44,982 nt of DNA from Clostridia bacterium (lineage in GTDB: Bacteria; Bacillota; Clostridia; Oscillospirales; CAG-272). The position numbers and the translations under genes were made by a program. This document shows positions 33,855 through 43,046 of the stretch, piece by piece; the stretch's first letter is position 1; every line of letters starts with the position of its first letter. The stretch is from NCBI GenBank assembly GCA_017481495.1, contig JAFUPC010000056.1, forward strand, positions 1-44,982, given 5' to 3'. Below the pieces are notes generated by a model, which was not told the DNA's origin, searched no databases, and was given only the letters and a program-made list of their open reading frames with translations.

Positions 33855-35261
33855 ATGGTCTTCTCCTCAACTGTCTTTTTATTCGTCTTTCTGCCCACGG
33901 TGTGGCTTCTTTATCTGCTCATACCGAAAAACTGCATCACCGCGAAAAATATCCTGCTCGGCATTACAAGTCTTCTGTTCTACGCTTACGGCGAACCTGT
34001 GTACATCGTCATCATGCTGTTTTCGGTGCTGTTCAATTACTGTGCGGCGCGCGGAATCGGGGCGGCGATGGAGCGCGGGGACGAGGGGCGGCGGAAGTTT
34101 CTGACCGGGTTTTCTGTCGTCGTCAATTTAATCATCCTCGGCTTTTTCAAATATGTGCCGTGGCTCTGCTCGCTTCTGCCGTTTGACGTTCCGCTCCCGG
34201 CGCTTTCCCTGCCGGTCGGCATTTCGTTTTACACGTTCCAGGTGCTGTCGTATGTATTGGACGTATCGCGCGGAACGTGCGGGGTGCAGAAAAATTACTT
34301 CAATCTGCTTCTGTACATCTCCTTTTTCCCACAGCTCATCGCAGGGCCGATCGTTGCCTATGAGGACATCCGCGCCCAGCTGTCCGACCGCACGGTGACG
34401 CTTTCCGGCACGGTTTCGGGCATCCGCCGTTTTATCTGGGGGCTTTCGAAAAAGCTCCTCATCTCCAACGCGGCGGCGGTCATTGCCGATGCGGCATTCG
34501 CGGCGGAGTCACCCTCCTCTGCCCTTGCGTGGGCGGGGGCGGTCTGCTACTGCATCCAGATCTACTTTGACTTTTCCGGCTATTCCGACATGGCGATCGG
34601 ACTGGCTTCGATGTTCGGCTTTTCCATCTGCGAGAACTTCAACTATCCCTATTCCGCCGCCACCATACGCGATTTCTGGAAACGGTGGCACATTTCGCTG
34701 ACCTCGTGGTTCCGCCAATATGTGTACATTCCGCTCGGCGGAAACCGCTGTTCCACCGCGCGCACCGTCTTCAACCGCATTTTCGTGTTCTTTTTGACGG
34801 GTCTGTGGCATGGTGCGAACTTCACCTATATCCTCTGGGGACTTTGGCACGGGGGATTGATGATGCTGGAACGGCTGTGTCACTTTGATGCCTTGGAGAA
34901 AAAACGCGCCGTCCGCCCGCTTCTCCGGCTGTATACGCTCCTTGCGGTCGCAGTAGGATTCGTCATGTTCCGGGTGGCGGATGTAGGACAAGGCTTTTCG
35001 TTCCTTTGTGCGATGTTCTCCTTTTCCGGAAATCCGGCGGATGCGAGCGGATATTTTACCCCGTATACCGTTGTGCTTCTTGTCTGCGGCATCCTCTTCT
35101 CCGCGCCGATTTTGCCGTATCTGCGCGAGAAACTCACCCAGTCCGGGCATGAAACGCTCTGCAATGCCGTTTCGTCGGTTGTGTGCATTCCGCTCTATCT
35201 GCTCTGCGTGATGACCCTTGCATCGTCCGCGTTCAATCCGTTCATTTACTACATCTTTTAA
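33855..35261 (+). CDS. MBOAT-family (AlgI-like) polysaccharide O-acyltransferase
   Basis: 468 residues from ATG 33855 with AAGG upstream. About ten hydrophobic segments span the protein. MBOAT/AlgI signatures are SLPVGISFYTFQVLSYVLDV, SFFPQLIAGPIV, YFDFSGYSDMAIGLA, FWKRWHISLTSWFRQYVYIP and the catalytic-His motif GLWHGANFTYILWGLWHG (His about 319). These proteins move acetyl groups across the membrane for O-acetylation of exported polymers such as alginate, cellulose, teichoic acids or peptidoglycan. The next gene, 15 bp downstream, is the usual AlgJ-like partner. The polymer modified here is unknown. Confidence 0.94.
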   Translation: MVFSSTVFLFVFLPTVWLLYLLIPKNCITAKNILLGITSLLFYAYGEPVYIVIMLFSVLFNYCAARGIGAAMERGDEGRRKFLTGFSVVVNLIILGFFKYVPWLCSLLPFDVPLPALSLPVGISFYTFQVLSYVLDVSRGTCGVQKNYFNLLLYISFFPQLIAGPIVAYEDIRAQLSDRTVTLSGTVSGIRRFIWGLSKKLLISNAAAVIADAAFAAESPSSALAWAGAVCYCIQIYFDFSGYSDMAIGLASMFGFSICENFNYPYSAATIRDFWKRWHISLTSWFRQYVYIPLGGNRCSTARTVFNRIFVFFLTGLWHGANFTYILWGLWHGGLMMLERLCHFDALEKKRAVRPLLRLYTLLAVAVGFVMFRVADVGQGFSFLCAMFSFSGNPADASGYFTPYTVVLLVCGILFSAPILPYLREKLTQSGHETLCNAVSSVVCIPLYLLCVMTLASSAFNPFIYYIF

Positions 35262-35276
35262 GGAGACCGCCGCCAA

Positions 35277-36362
35277 ATGAAACCGAAATTTACAAAAGCC
35301 GCCGGCATTCTGTTCTGCGTCTTGTTTTTCTGCCTGTTTTCCGTGTTTTCGCTCGGTATGCTCATCCCCGGTGCATCGGAGGCGGTGGAGGGGGCGGAAA
35401 TGCCCGCGCTCATCACGGACGGCAGAATTTCCGACGGGTTCGGCAGCGACTTTGAGACGTGGTTCTCCAAACGCTTTGCGTTCCGCGGAAGCGTCGTCGA
35501 TGCGTTTTCCGCGCTGAAAGAAACGATTTTTAAGACGGGCAACGACCAGGTCATCGTCGGCAAGGACAATTTCCTCTTTTACGCCGACACGGCACAGAAT
35601 TTCACCCGGTCAAACGCCATGACCGACGATGAGATCGCCGCTGCCGCAGAATCGCTTTCCGCTTTGCAGGATTATGCCGAGGAACACGGCGCGCGGTTTC
35701 TCTTTGTCTGCGCACCGAACAAGAATACCGTTTACCCCGAATATATGCCCGACCGCTACGACCGGCTGACGGAGGTGTCCGACCTTGACCGCTTCTATGC
35801 GTATCTTGACGAAAACACGGACGTTTCCTATCTCGATCTGCGCCCGGTACTGTCGGAAGCCAAAGACGATGGTCTGCTCTATCACAAACGCGACTCCCAT
35901 TGGAACGGCTTTGGCGCACACGTCGGTTATGAAGCGGTCGCCGCGGCGCTCGGTCTGAAAATCCCCGATTTTTCGCAGTTTGCCCGCACGGAAATTGATA
36001 CCCACGAGGGCGACCTTGACCGCCTGCTCTACCCCGGCACGGTAAAGTATGACGATGATATTGTCTGGAACTTTGACGGACAGTACGTCTATACCTCCGC
36101 GTTCGCAACGACAATGGATATGGAGATCACCACCAGAAGTGCCGGCGAAAACGGCTCACTCCTCATGTTCCGCGACTCCTTCGCCTCCGCCTGGATGGGC
36201 AATTTTGCCATTACTTTTTCCTCCTGCCGCTTCGAGCGCGCCGTCCCCTACCGGCTTGACCAGCTGGAGACGGGGAATTATGATGTCGTTATCGTCGAGA
36301 TCGTCGAACGCAACCTTCGGACACTCATCGGGGCGGATGAGAGGATCAAAGGGATGGAGTAA
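35277..36362 (+). CDS. AlgJ/AlgX-like SGNH acyltransferase partner
   Basis: 361 residues from ATG 35277 with AGGAGA upstream. One N-terminal membrane anchor (about 8-29) is followed by an extracellular SGNH-like domain. Landmarks are VIVGKDNFLFYAD, FVCAPNKNTVYPEYMP, the DxH-type motif KRDSHWNGFGAHVGYEA and the nucleophile-Ser block MFRDSFASAWMG. Such proteins take the acetyl group delivered by the MBOAT partner and place it on the polysaccharide. Spacing of 15 bp shows cotranscription with the MBOAT gene. Confidence 0.88.
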   Translation: MKPKFTKAAGILFCVLFFCLFSVFSLGMLIPGASEAVEGAEMPALITDGRISDGFGSDFETWFSKRFAFRGSVVDAFSALKETIFKTGNDQVIVGKDNFLFYADTAQNFTRSNAMTDDEIAAAAESLSALQDYAEEHGARFLFVCAPNKNTVYPEYMPDRYDRLTEVSDLDRFYAYLDENTDVSYLDLRPVLSEAKDDGLLYHKRDSHWNGFGAHVGYEAVAAALGLKIPDFSQFARTEIDTHEGDLDRLLYPGTVKYDDDIVWNFDGQYVYTSAFATTMDMEITTRSAGENGSLLMFRDSFASAWMGNFAITFSSCRFERAVPYRLDQLETGNYDVVIVEIVERNLRTLIGADERIKGME

Positions 36363-36389
36363 GGGGACGGAAGTATACTTTCTCTATTC

Positions 36390-36409
36390 CTGTAGGGGCG
36401 CCCCTACAG
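36390..36409. repeat. Perfect 20-bp palindrome, minimal family B form
   Basis: CTGTAGGGGC is immediately followed by its inverse GCCCCTACAG, with no loop. The TGTAGGGG arm is the same as in other family B copies (18009, 40246). The rest of the gap 36363-36615 shows no gene; AAGGAGG at its end serves the next gene. Confidence 0.85.
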
Positions 36410-36615
36410 ACATCATGGATGCCGCTTTTCTCAATCTGACATCACCACCCTTACCAATCCATCATTCCAACCAATCGGAAATCCCATATCCCCAATTTTG
36501 GATTTCCTACCTTAATCTTCCACCGCAGGTGAAAGATATCACCCGTTTCCGCCCCATCGGAAACGGCTACAACGGCATTGTAACGAAGTAGCAATGCCCC
36601 AAGGAGGCTTCCGGT

Positions 36616-37782
36616 ATGAAATTCCCACTATATCGACATCTGTGTGTTTTCTGTTCCGTTCTCCTGCCCCTGACCGTGTGTACCGCGTGCGCGGGGAGCC
36701 GGACGGACGGCTCCTATTATGCGGAGAACCGCACCTTTGAGACCTTTGACGTCGCCGCGGCGCTTGGTATTTCGTTTGAGCAGACACTGCTTGATTTTTC
36801 GGAGCCGGAGGAGGACGAGAGCGTTTCCCTGCCAACGGCGGATGCGGAAAATTCCGTACCCAATGACACCGACCACGAAACATCGTTTCTCATGCGCGTG
36901 TATGAGAAAATGGAGCTTTACGCCAAGGTCGGCGACACCACCCCCACACAGACCTTGTCCGACGGTACGCCCGTCGTCCTGACGGAGATCGAAAACAGCA
37001 TCTGGGCAGAGGTCGAATCCGTGGACGGCAAGCCGCTCGGCTATGCAAAGGAGGGCTTTCTCCACGCCGTTGACCCCGACTGCACCGTGTATGCAGAGCT
37101 TCCCATCGAGTACGGCATGGCAAAAACCAATGACGAGACGTATGTGGAAGCGTATTCCCATCTGGTCGATGTCCGCAAATACTTAAAAGTTTACGAAACG
37201 ACCGACCCCAACAGCCTTTCCGCGGTGAATCTTTCCGACTACGACGTCGTTGTCTGTATGCAGCTGTCAACGGAAAAAACGACCATCAGAGAGCCTTTTT
37301 ATGACCGCAATCTGTGTATGCTCCAATACGACATTCTGCCGAAATTGCTCGATGCCATCGAATTGTTCCGCGAGGACGGCTATACCGTCATCATCTATGA
37401 TGCGTACCGCCCGACCAGTGTTCAGCAGAGATGGTTCGACGTCGTGCGCGTTCACAAGTGGGTCGCAGACCCCTCGCGCGGCATGGGCGGTGTTCACGAC
37501 CGCGGAACCGCCATTGATATGTCGCTCATCGACAAAAACGGCAATCTCGTCGAGATGCCGACCCCCATGCACACGTTCACAGAGGCGGCGGCGCGTTCTT
37601 CGACGACAATGACCGACACGGCGCGGGCAAACATGAATTATATGAAAGACGTCATGGAGTCCTGCGGCTTTGACTACATCAATTCCGAGTGGTGGCATTT
37701 CCAGGATGTCAACACGAAATACTATCTTCCGACCGATCATCCCATTGACGACATCCCGCTCGTCATTGCGGAAAAAGAATAA
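36616..37782 (+). CDS. VanX-like D-alanyl-D-alanine dipeptidase (M15D) lipoprotein
   Basis: 388 residues from ATG 36616, with AAGGAGG upstream. The start is a signal peptide ending CTAC, probably a lipoprotein. Residues about 90-150 look like an SH3-type wall-binding domain (MELYAKVGDTTPTQTLSDGT, IWAEVESVDGKPLGYAKEGF). The C-terminal peptidase has YDAYRPTSVQQ, the zinc motif VHDRGTAIDMSL (His about 294, Asp about 301) and SEWWHF (catalytic Glu about 358, His about 361). All zinc and catalytic residues are present, unlike in the VanY-like protein at 12893. It should cleave D-Ala-D-Ala outside the cell; wall recycling is more likely than vancomycin resistance, as no vanH/vanA genes are present. 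Confidence 0.9.
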   Translation: MKFPLYRHLCVFCSVLLPLTVCTACAGSRTDGSYYAENRTFETFDVAAALGISFEQTLLDFSEPEEDESVSLPTADAENSVPNDTDHETSFLMRVYEKMELYAKVGDTTPTQTLSDGTPVVLTEIENSIWAEVESVDGKPLGYAKEGFLHAVDPDCTVYAELPIEYGMAKTNDETYVEAYSHLVDVRKYLKVYETTDPNSLSAVNLSDYDVVVCMQLSTEKTTIREPFYDRNLCMLQYDILPKLLDAIELFREDGYTVIIYDAYRPTSVQQRWFDVVRVHKWVADPSRGMGGVHDRGTAIDMSLIDKNGNLVEMPTPMHTFTEAAARSSTTMTDTARANMNYMKDVMESCGFDYINSEWWHFQDVNTKYYLPTDHPIDDIPLVIAEKE

Positions 37783-37795
37783 GGGGGGATAACCG

Positions 37796-40207
37796 ATGAC
37801 AAACCAGGGAAATCAGAGCGCGATGCAATATTATCCCGTCCCCCGACTGCGCGGACAGGAGCATCTGGAAACCCCCATTCCCACCCCGGACAGTCCGGCG
37901 GTGCTTTCCTACATCATCCGCGTGCGCGGAAACGAGGATGACGGCACTCCGCGCGATCTTCTGTATTTCTATATCGGGCGCGACCGGGCGATGGCACTCT
38001 CTTCGTTTACGATCGCGTACCGGTTTTCGGCACTGCCGGTCATGATGGACGACCCCGCGCATCCGTTTTATGCATATGAATATACCGATGCGGACATCAA
38101 CGACGACAACGAGTATATCGTCTGCAAGTTCTCCATCCCGCCCCAGCGCTCCGACGACGTCACGGGATGCGGCGCATTTGTCAGCGGCGTGACGTTCCCC
38201 GACGGCACGGCATACACCTTTGATGCGGGGGAATTTACCTATTCCGACCGCGATATGCAAAGCATGACCGCTGTCATCACCGCGGAATATGATTCTGTTA
38301 TGGAATACGAAACCCCGGATACCGACACCGGAAGTATTCCCGCGGACACATCCCCCCAAAACGATGAGGACGACACCTTTGATGCCCTGGAGGCGGCGCG
38401 CATCGGACAGGAAGCCGCCCGACGGAAACGCCGACGGGCCGTTCGCATTGCAGGCTATGCCCTGCTTGCCGCAGGTGCGCTGACCCTCAGCACGGTCGGG
38501 GTGCAGTATCTTTCCTACCAGAGTGCAATGCTCGGCGCGCAGGTGTATCTGGATGCGGGGGAGTACCGGCAGGCGCAGAATTATATTGAAGAGGAGATCG
38601 GCGGCAACCTGTTCTCCAACTCCCGCAGAAATGCCCTCTCCGCGACCTTAAAACAACTTTGCGCGGAAGAACGCTACAACGAAGCGTACCGCATCGCCTC
38701 CCTTGCCCCGTATGCGGATCTCATGCAGTCGGTATGCCGGGAGGCATCGGACAAGGCACTTGCGGCAGGCGACTACGAAACGGCATATGTTTATGCCGCA
38801 GGCGCACCGGATTCCTTTGCAGATGAGGTGACAGCGGCGGCGGCGGCGGTCATTCTCGACCCGTATGCGGGAACAATGAACGAAAGCGCGTACCGCGTGG
38901 CGCAGAAGTCCTCCGACACAAAAGCCCTGGACGATTTGTATCTGTCGATGGTGCGCGATGCGTGCGGGCAGAATCATTATCATACCGCCATGCGCGCGGC
39001 GATGGAAATTTCCGATGGGGAGACGTGTGCGGCGACCGTTGCGGACGTGTTCGGCATTGCGACACGGTATTACATCAACCGCGGCAGCTACAAAGCGGCG
39101 GCGGATTTCATTACCTTATATTCGTCGGATGACAACACCGTGGATGCAGATGTAGAAGCGGCACTCATTTCGTATTTCTCCGAGTCGCGCGATGCGGACA
39201 GTGCATTCTTCCTTGCAAAACAGTTCGGCATTGCGGTGGACGACATTCACATTGATGCAGAAGACAGCGCGGTCAGGGAGGATTTGTCCGGAACATATCA
39301 TCTTCTGTCGGCAGATCAGAAACGCGCCTATCATGCACAGCGCATCACGGCGACGGGCATTCTGTTTACAGTCGGCGACGACGGCCGCGTGACCCTTTCC
39401 GCGACCCCCTCCGGCGTGACACCCGCAGACGGAAAAGACACCTCTATGACCGATGCCCAGAAGCGGGTCAATGACCTGCTCGGGGGCAAAAAAGTCGTCT
39501 CCGTTTTATCGGGCGGGCTGACAACGGCATTTCTCCACACGGACGGCAGTGTGACGATGATCTCCAACCGCATTATCGGCGGAACGGTGACGGCGGCGGG
39601 AGCGGAGGAGCTTTCCCTCATTGCGGCGGCGGAGAAGCTGTCGGATGTCGTTGCGATGGCGGCGGGGGATGAACATTTCGTCTTTCTGCACGACGACGGA
39701 ACGGTTTCCTGTATCGGGGACAATTCCCATGGTCAGTGCGGCACGACCGGCAGTAAATGGACGGACATTGTCGCGGTCGCGGCAGGAAAAAATTTCACCG
39801 TCGGACTGCATTCGGACGGCACAGTCACAGCGGTCGGCTCGGACGATTGCGGGGAGTGCGACGTCTCCGGCTTTGCAAACGTGGTGGATGTCGCGGCGTG
39901 TGACCAGACAACGGTTGTCCTGTTTGCGGACGGAACAGCCGGCATTCGCGGTGAACGCTCGATGGGCATTGCCGACACCCTGCGACTCACGGGCATAAGG
40001 CGCATCCGCGCGGGTGGCAGTGCGGTTATCGCGGAGCTGTCCGACGGCAGTTATGCCATCTGCGGCGCCCCGGCGGAAACCGGCAACTACGGCTCCACCG
40101 CCTCCTGGCACGATGTGACCGATTTTAACGTCGGTTCCGTCTGCGCCGCGGCAATCGACGGCGACGGCGTTACCCGGACAACGGGCACGAATAAGGCAAA
40201 AACGTGA
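37796..40207 (+). CDS. Membrane protein with RCC1-type propeller repeats
   Basis: 803 residues from ATG 37796, 13 bp after the VanX-like gene, with GGGGGGAT upstream. Residues 1-215 form a soluble N-terminal domain with an acidic linker and a basic stop (ARRKRRRAVR), then one membrane segment (about 218-238). About 245-500 is Ala/Tyr-rich and helical, TPR-like (AGEYRQAQNYIEEE, NEAYRIASLAPYAD, GDYETAYVYAAGAP). About 540-790 holds RCC1-like repeats (VVAMAAGDEHFVFLHDDGTV, GDNSHGQCG, IVAVAAGKNFTVGLHSDGTV, GSDDCGECDVSGFANVVDVA). The propeller would be outside the cell. A scaffold or ligand-binding role is inferred; no enzyme motif is seen. Confidence 0.82.
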   Translation: MTNQGNQSAMQYYPVPRLRGQEHLETPIPTPDSPAVLSYIIRVRGNEDDGTPRDLLYFYIGRDRAMALSSFTIAYRFSALPVMMDDPAHPFYAYEYTDADINDDNEYIVCKFSIPPQRSDDVTGCGAFVSGVTFPDGTAYTFDAGEFTYSDRDMQSMTAVITAEYDSVMEYETPDTDTGSIPADTSPQNDEDDTFDALEAARIGQEAARRKRRRAVRIAGYALLAAGALTLSTVGVQYLSYQSAMLGAQVYLDAGEYRQAQNYIEEEIGGNLFSNSRRNALSATLKQLCAEERYNEAYRIASLAPYADLMQSVCREASDKALAAGDYETAYVYAAGAPDSFADEVTAAAAAVILDPYAGTMNESAYRVAQKSSDTKALDDLYLSMVRDACGQNHYHTAMRAAMEISDGETCAATVADVFGIATRYYINRGSYKAAADFITLYSSDDNTVDADVEAALISYFSESRDADSAFFLAKQFGIAVDDIHIDAEDSAVREDLSGTYHLLSADQKRAYHAQRITATGILFTVGDDGRVTLSATPSGVTPADGKDTSMTDAQKRVNDLLGGKKVVSVLSGGLTTAFLHTDGSVTMISNRIIGGTVTAAGAEELSLIAAAEKLSDVVAMAAGDEHFVFLHDDGTVSCIGDNSHGQCGTTGSKWTDIVAVAAGKNFTVGLHSDGTVTAVGSDDCGECDVSGFANVVDVAACDQTTVVLFADGTAGIRGERSMGIADTLRLTGIRRIRAGGSAVIAELSDGSYAICGAPAETGNYGSTASWHDVTDFNVGSVCAAAIDGDGVTRTTGTNKAKT

Positions 40208-40231
40208 AGCAGGGATGGGGCGCAAATCGGG

Positions 40232-40312
40232 TGAGGCAATATCATGAACGTTAGCGTTGACCGTAAATCGCCCCTACAAATGAAAAAATCCGCCATTTAT
40301 ATTCTTGCCAAC
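40232..40312 (-). repeat. Composite of family B and family C ends
   Basis: Read on the minus strand, GGTTGGCAAGAAT (the family C end) starts at about 40314 and is followed 30 bp later by ATTTGTAGGGGCGATTTACGG (a family B arm) and CAACGCTAACGTTC. The gap 40208-40371 holds this and a promoter-like TATAAT; nothing codes here. Confidence 0.45.
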
Positions 40313-40321
40313 CCCCCAATT

Positions 40322-40350
40322 TTAATCTCCACCCAACTGTACTATATAAT
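40322..40350 (+). promoter_or_regulatory. Possible promoter of the Ig/transglutaminase gene
   Basis: TATAAT (40345-40350) is a perfect -10 box; the -35 position (TTAATC) is poor. The start codon at 40372 follows closely, giving a very short leader. Confidence 0.4.
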
Positions 40351-40371
40351 ATAACGGAAACAACAATCGGA

Positions 40372-42903
40372 ATGGACAAAAACAACAAATCAAAACCCAG
40401 AGCTGTACGTCTTCCCGAAACGCAGGAAAACGATACCCAGCACAAAGAGACCCTGATGCGGTTCTTTGAGGAAGCGGAAAAACGCGGCGGCGCATCGCAG
40501 AAGACCGCCCCCCAGACATCCGCGCAGGACGGGGAAGCCCTCTTTTCCCCGGAATTATCCGAGCCGCTTGCCATCCTTGACGAGAACGACACGCAGATTC
40601 CGGCGGCATATGATCCTGAACAGACCTTTCTGCCGGGAGACGACGACCTGCTCACGCTTCCCGTCACAACGGACACCATCCAAACGGACACCATCCAAAC
40701 GGACACCGTCACGACGGACGTCACGGAAGAAAATGAAACCGTAGAACAACCCACCCCCAAGGCGGAGACATCACCAACAGAATCCGCACCGCAATCTGCA
40801 GATTCCCCCACAGATGTCCCTCAAACCGCAAAATCCGGCAAAAGCATCTTCCGCCGTCTGGCTCTGGCGGCGGGCGGCGTTGTCCTTGCCGCAGGGATGG
40901 CATTCAGCATCCTGACGGGACTGCTTTACTATCACAGCAGACCGCAGACCGTCGAGCTTGACACGGTCATCGCGTATCCCGCGCTTTCGGACAACCCGAT
41001 TTTCTCTTACCTCACAGCGTTTATTGACGACCCGGCGAAAGTTGACACCTCGGAGATTTCCGAGCAGAGGGTCTCGCTTGTCTTCTGGGGATTTCTTACG
41101 CGCGAAGCACAGATTTCTGTGCGCGACCTGACCCCGCCGGTACTCGAAACCTATCACATGACCGTCCCCGCGGGATATATGCCCGACCCCGAGGACTGCG
41201 TGTCCCTCTGCACAGATCGGACGAAGGTCACCTTGTCCTTTGAAACCGCGTTCCCAATGGCGGCGGGTGAGCACACCGTCCGTCTGCTTGCCAGGGATGC
41301 GGGCGGAAACGTGACGGCGGCGGAAACGCATTTCACCGTGCTGTCGGAGGACGAATGCGCACCCATCAAAGCGGAATTCGGCACAACAGAGGACGGCATT
41401 CTCGACTTGCTTTCTGCGGCGTACCCCGATATGACCTCTCCCGACCTTTCAACGCTTGACATCACCGTCTGCGGGGAATATTTCGTCACAGGGGAGGAAA
41501 ACGCAGACCCCGCACACCGCCGCACGGCGAAAATCGTGCTTGCGGACACGACGGCACCGGTGGGACGGGTACACTCCTTTACGTATGCCGCCGGGAATAT
41601 CACAGAGGAGACCAAGCTTTCCCCCGAAAATTTCGTCACGGAGATCAATGACGCATCCCCCGTCACGCTGTCCTTTGTGTCGGCACCCGATTACACGGTG
41701 TATGAAACGCAGGAGATCGTCGTTCTTCTTGCCGATGCGGCCGGAAATGAAACGGAGTATTCCTGCCAGCTGCAGCTGCTCGACATTCCGTCTTCTGTGA
41801 CGGTGGAATGCGGAACGGACACGGAGACGTTTCTCGCATCGCTGCTTTCGGGTGTCGGGGAGGACGACCGTCCCGCCCCGGATGCTTTGTTTGACACGGC
41901 ACTTCTCGCACCCGGTGAGCATTCCCTGCGCCTGCGCGGAAAATACAGCACCCTCACCGTCACTGTGACGGCAGAGGACACAACCCCGCCCGTGCTTTCG
42001 GTCAAGCCTTTGACCGTCTACATTGACCACGCGCCAGAGCCATCCGCCTTTGCGGAGCGCGTTTCGGATGCGACCGAGGTCACCTTGTCCTTTGTATCCC
42101 AGCCAGATGTGTCAAAGGAGGGAACGTACCCCGTTTCCGTCACGGCAGAGGATGCGGGCGGCAACCGTGTGACGGCAGAAACGACCATGACCGTCGTCGC
42201 CGATACCGCGCCCCCCGTGATTTACGGCGTGCAGAACATCTACGCGGCGGAGAACAGTACCATATCCTATCGGAGCGGCGTGTCTGCCTACGACCACGCC
42301 GACGGCAATGTCGCGGTCAAGGTGGATGCTTCCGCCGTTGACATAACGACCAGCGGCACGTACCGGGTCATTTATACAGCAGCGGACAAGGCGGGAAACA
42401 CATCTTCTGCATCCGCGTATGTCTTCGTCACGGGCGCAAACCAGACTTCCATCAACCTGTACGCCGACCAGATCCTGTCGGGCATCGTCACCGGGGGCAT
42501 GACCGAGCGGCAGAAAGCGGCGGCAATCTACGACTGGTGCGTTGACCATATCCGCTATTCCACCTCCACCTCGCACCTGACAGGCAAATATTTACAGGCA
42601 GCATACTCCGGCTTTGCCACCCACGCCGGCAACTGCTATACCTACTGCGCCGTCGCCGCCTCCCTCCTCACCCGCGCAGGCATCGAAAATATGGAGATCC
42701 ACCGCAACAATCCGACCGACCCCCATTACTGGAATCTGGTGAAGATCGACGGCTGTTGGTACCACCTCGACACCTGCCCGAAGATGAAGAAATATCCCAT
42801 CAAGACGTTCCTCCTGACCGATGCCCAGGTCGCGGAATATTCCCGCACGCAGGCACAGGGGTATTACAGTTTCGATGCGTCGCTGTATCCGGCGACACCG
42901 TAA
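40372..42903 (+). CDS. Membrane-anchored protein with Ig-like repeats and C-terminal transglutaminase-like domain
   Basis: 843 residues from ATG 40372; the ribosome site is weak. An acidic, low-complexity cytoplasmic N-terminus includes the short repeat TDTIQTDTIQTDTV (40674-40712). One membrane segment (about 163-185) is followed by four or five Ig-like/DUF5011-type domains (DTTAPVGRV, DTTPPVLSVK, DTAPPVIYGV with AEDAGGN and ADKAGN strands). The end is a transglutaminase-like domain: KAAAIYDWCVDHIRYS, HAGNCYTYCAVAASLL (Cys about 754), HYWNLVKIDGCWYHLD (His about 785, Asp about 800), a complete Cys-His-Asp triad. It could act as a peptidase or cross-linker at the cell surface; the substrate is unknown. 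Confidence 0.9.
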   Translation: MDKNNKSKPRAVRLPETQENDTQHKETLMRFFEEAEKRGGASQKTAPQTSAQDGEALFSPELSEPLAILDENDTQIPAAYDPEQTFLPGDDDLLTLPVTTDTIQTDTIQTDTVTTDVTEENETVEQPTPKAETSPTESAPQSADSPTDVPQTAKSGKSIFRRLALAAGGVVLAAGMAFSILTGLLYYHSRPQTVELDTVIAYPALSDNPIFSYLTAFIDDPAKVDTSEISEQRVSLVFWGFLTREAQISVRDLTPPVLETYHMTVPAGYMPDPEDCVSLCTDRTKVTLSFETAFPMAAGEHTVRLLARDAGGNVTAAETHFTVLSEDECAPIKAEFGTTEDGILDLLSAAYPDMTSPDLSTLDITVCGEYFVTGEENADPAHRRTAKIVLADTTAPVGRVHSFTYAAGNITEETKLSPENFVTEINDASPVTLSFVSAPDYTVYETQEIVVLLADAAGNETEYSCQLQLLDIPSSVTVECGTDTETFLASLLSGVGEDDRPAPDALFDTALLAPGEHSLRLRGKYSTLTVTVTAEDTTPPVLSVKPLTVYIDHAPEPSAFAERVSDATEVTLSFVSQPDVSKEGTYPVSVTAEDAGGNRVTAETTMTVVADTAPPVIYGVQNIYAAENSTISYRSGVSAYDHADGNVAVKVDASAVDITTSGTYRVIYTAADKAGNTSSASAYVFVTGANQTSINLYADQILSGIVTGGMTERQKAAAIYDWCVDHIRYSTSTSHLTGKYLQAAYSGFATHAGNCYTYCAVAASLLTRAGIENMEIHRNNPTDPHYWNLVKIDGCWYHLDTCPKMKKYPIKTFLLTDAQVAEYSRTQAQGYYSFDASLYPATP

Positions 42904-42930
42904 AAACGGTTGCTTTTGAAGGATACAACT

Positions 42931-42965
42931 TTGGCAAGAAAACAAGCAGAACAGTTCGCACCAAA
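42931..42965 (+). repeat. Dispersed repeat, family C copy 3 (truncated)
   Basis: TTGGCAAGAAAACAAGCAGA followed by ACAGTTCGCACCAAAA matches the first 38 or so bases of copies 1 and 2, then diverges. The right end is missing. It lies 27 bp after the transglutaminase gene; the rest of the 143-bp gap shows only the next ribosome site. Confidence 0.65.
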
Positions 42966-43046
42966 ATTAAGTAACAATCTCTTACATATACAAAATCAAA
43001 CATCACTCCCCCATCAAACCCAATAAAAGAAAGGACTTCCCCACCC

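Noticed and set aside
36411..36615. A short coding remnant (DITRFRPIGNGYNGIVTK) before the VanX-like gene
   Set aside because: No start, ribosome site or recognisable family; it probably arises by chance.
36616..37782. Vancomycin-resistance cluster
   Set aside because: Only a VanX-like and a distant VanY-like gene are present; no vanH, D-Ala-D-Lac ligase or VanRS genes are seen.
40674..40712. In-gene 15-bp direct repeats (TDTIQ)
   Set aside because: A short low-complexity repeat within the disordered N-terminus; no independent significance seen.
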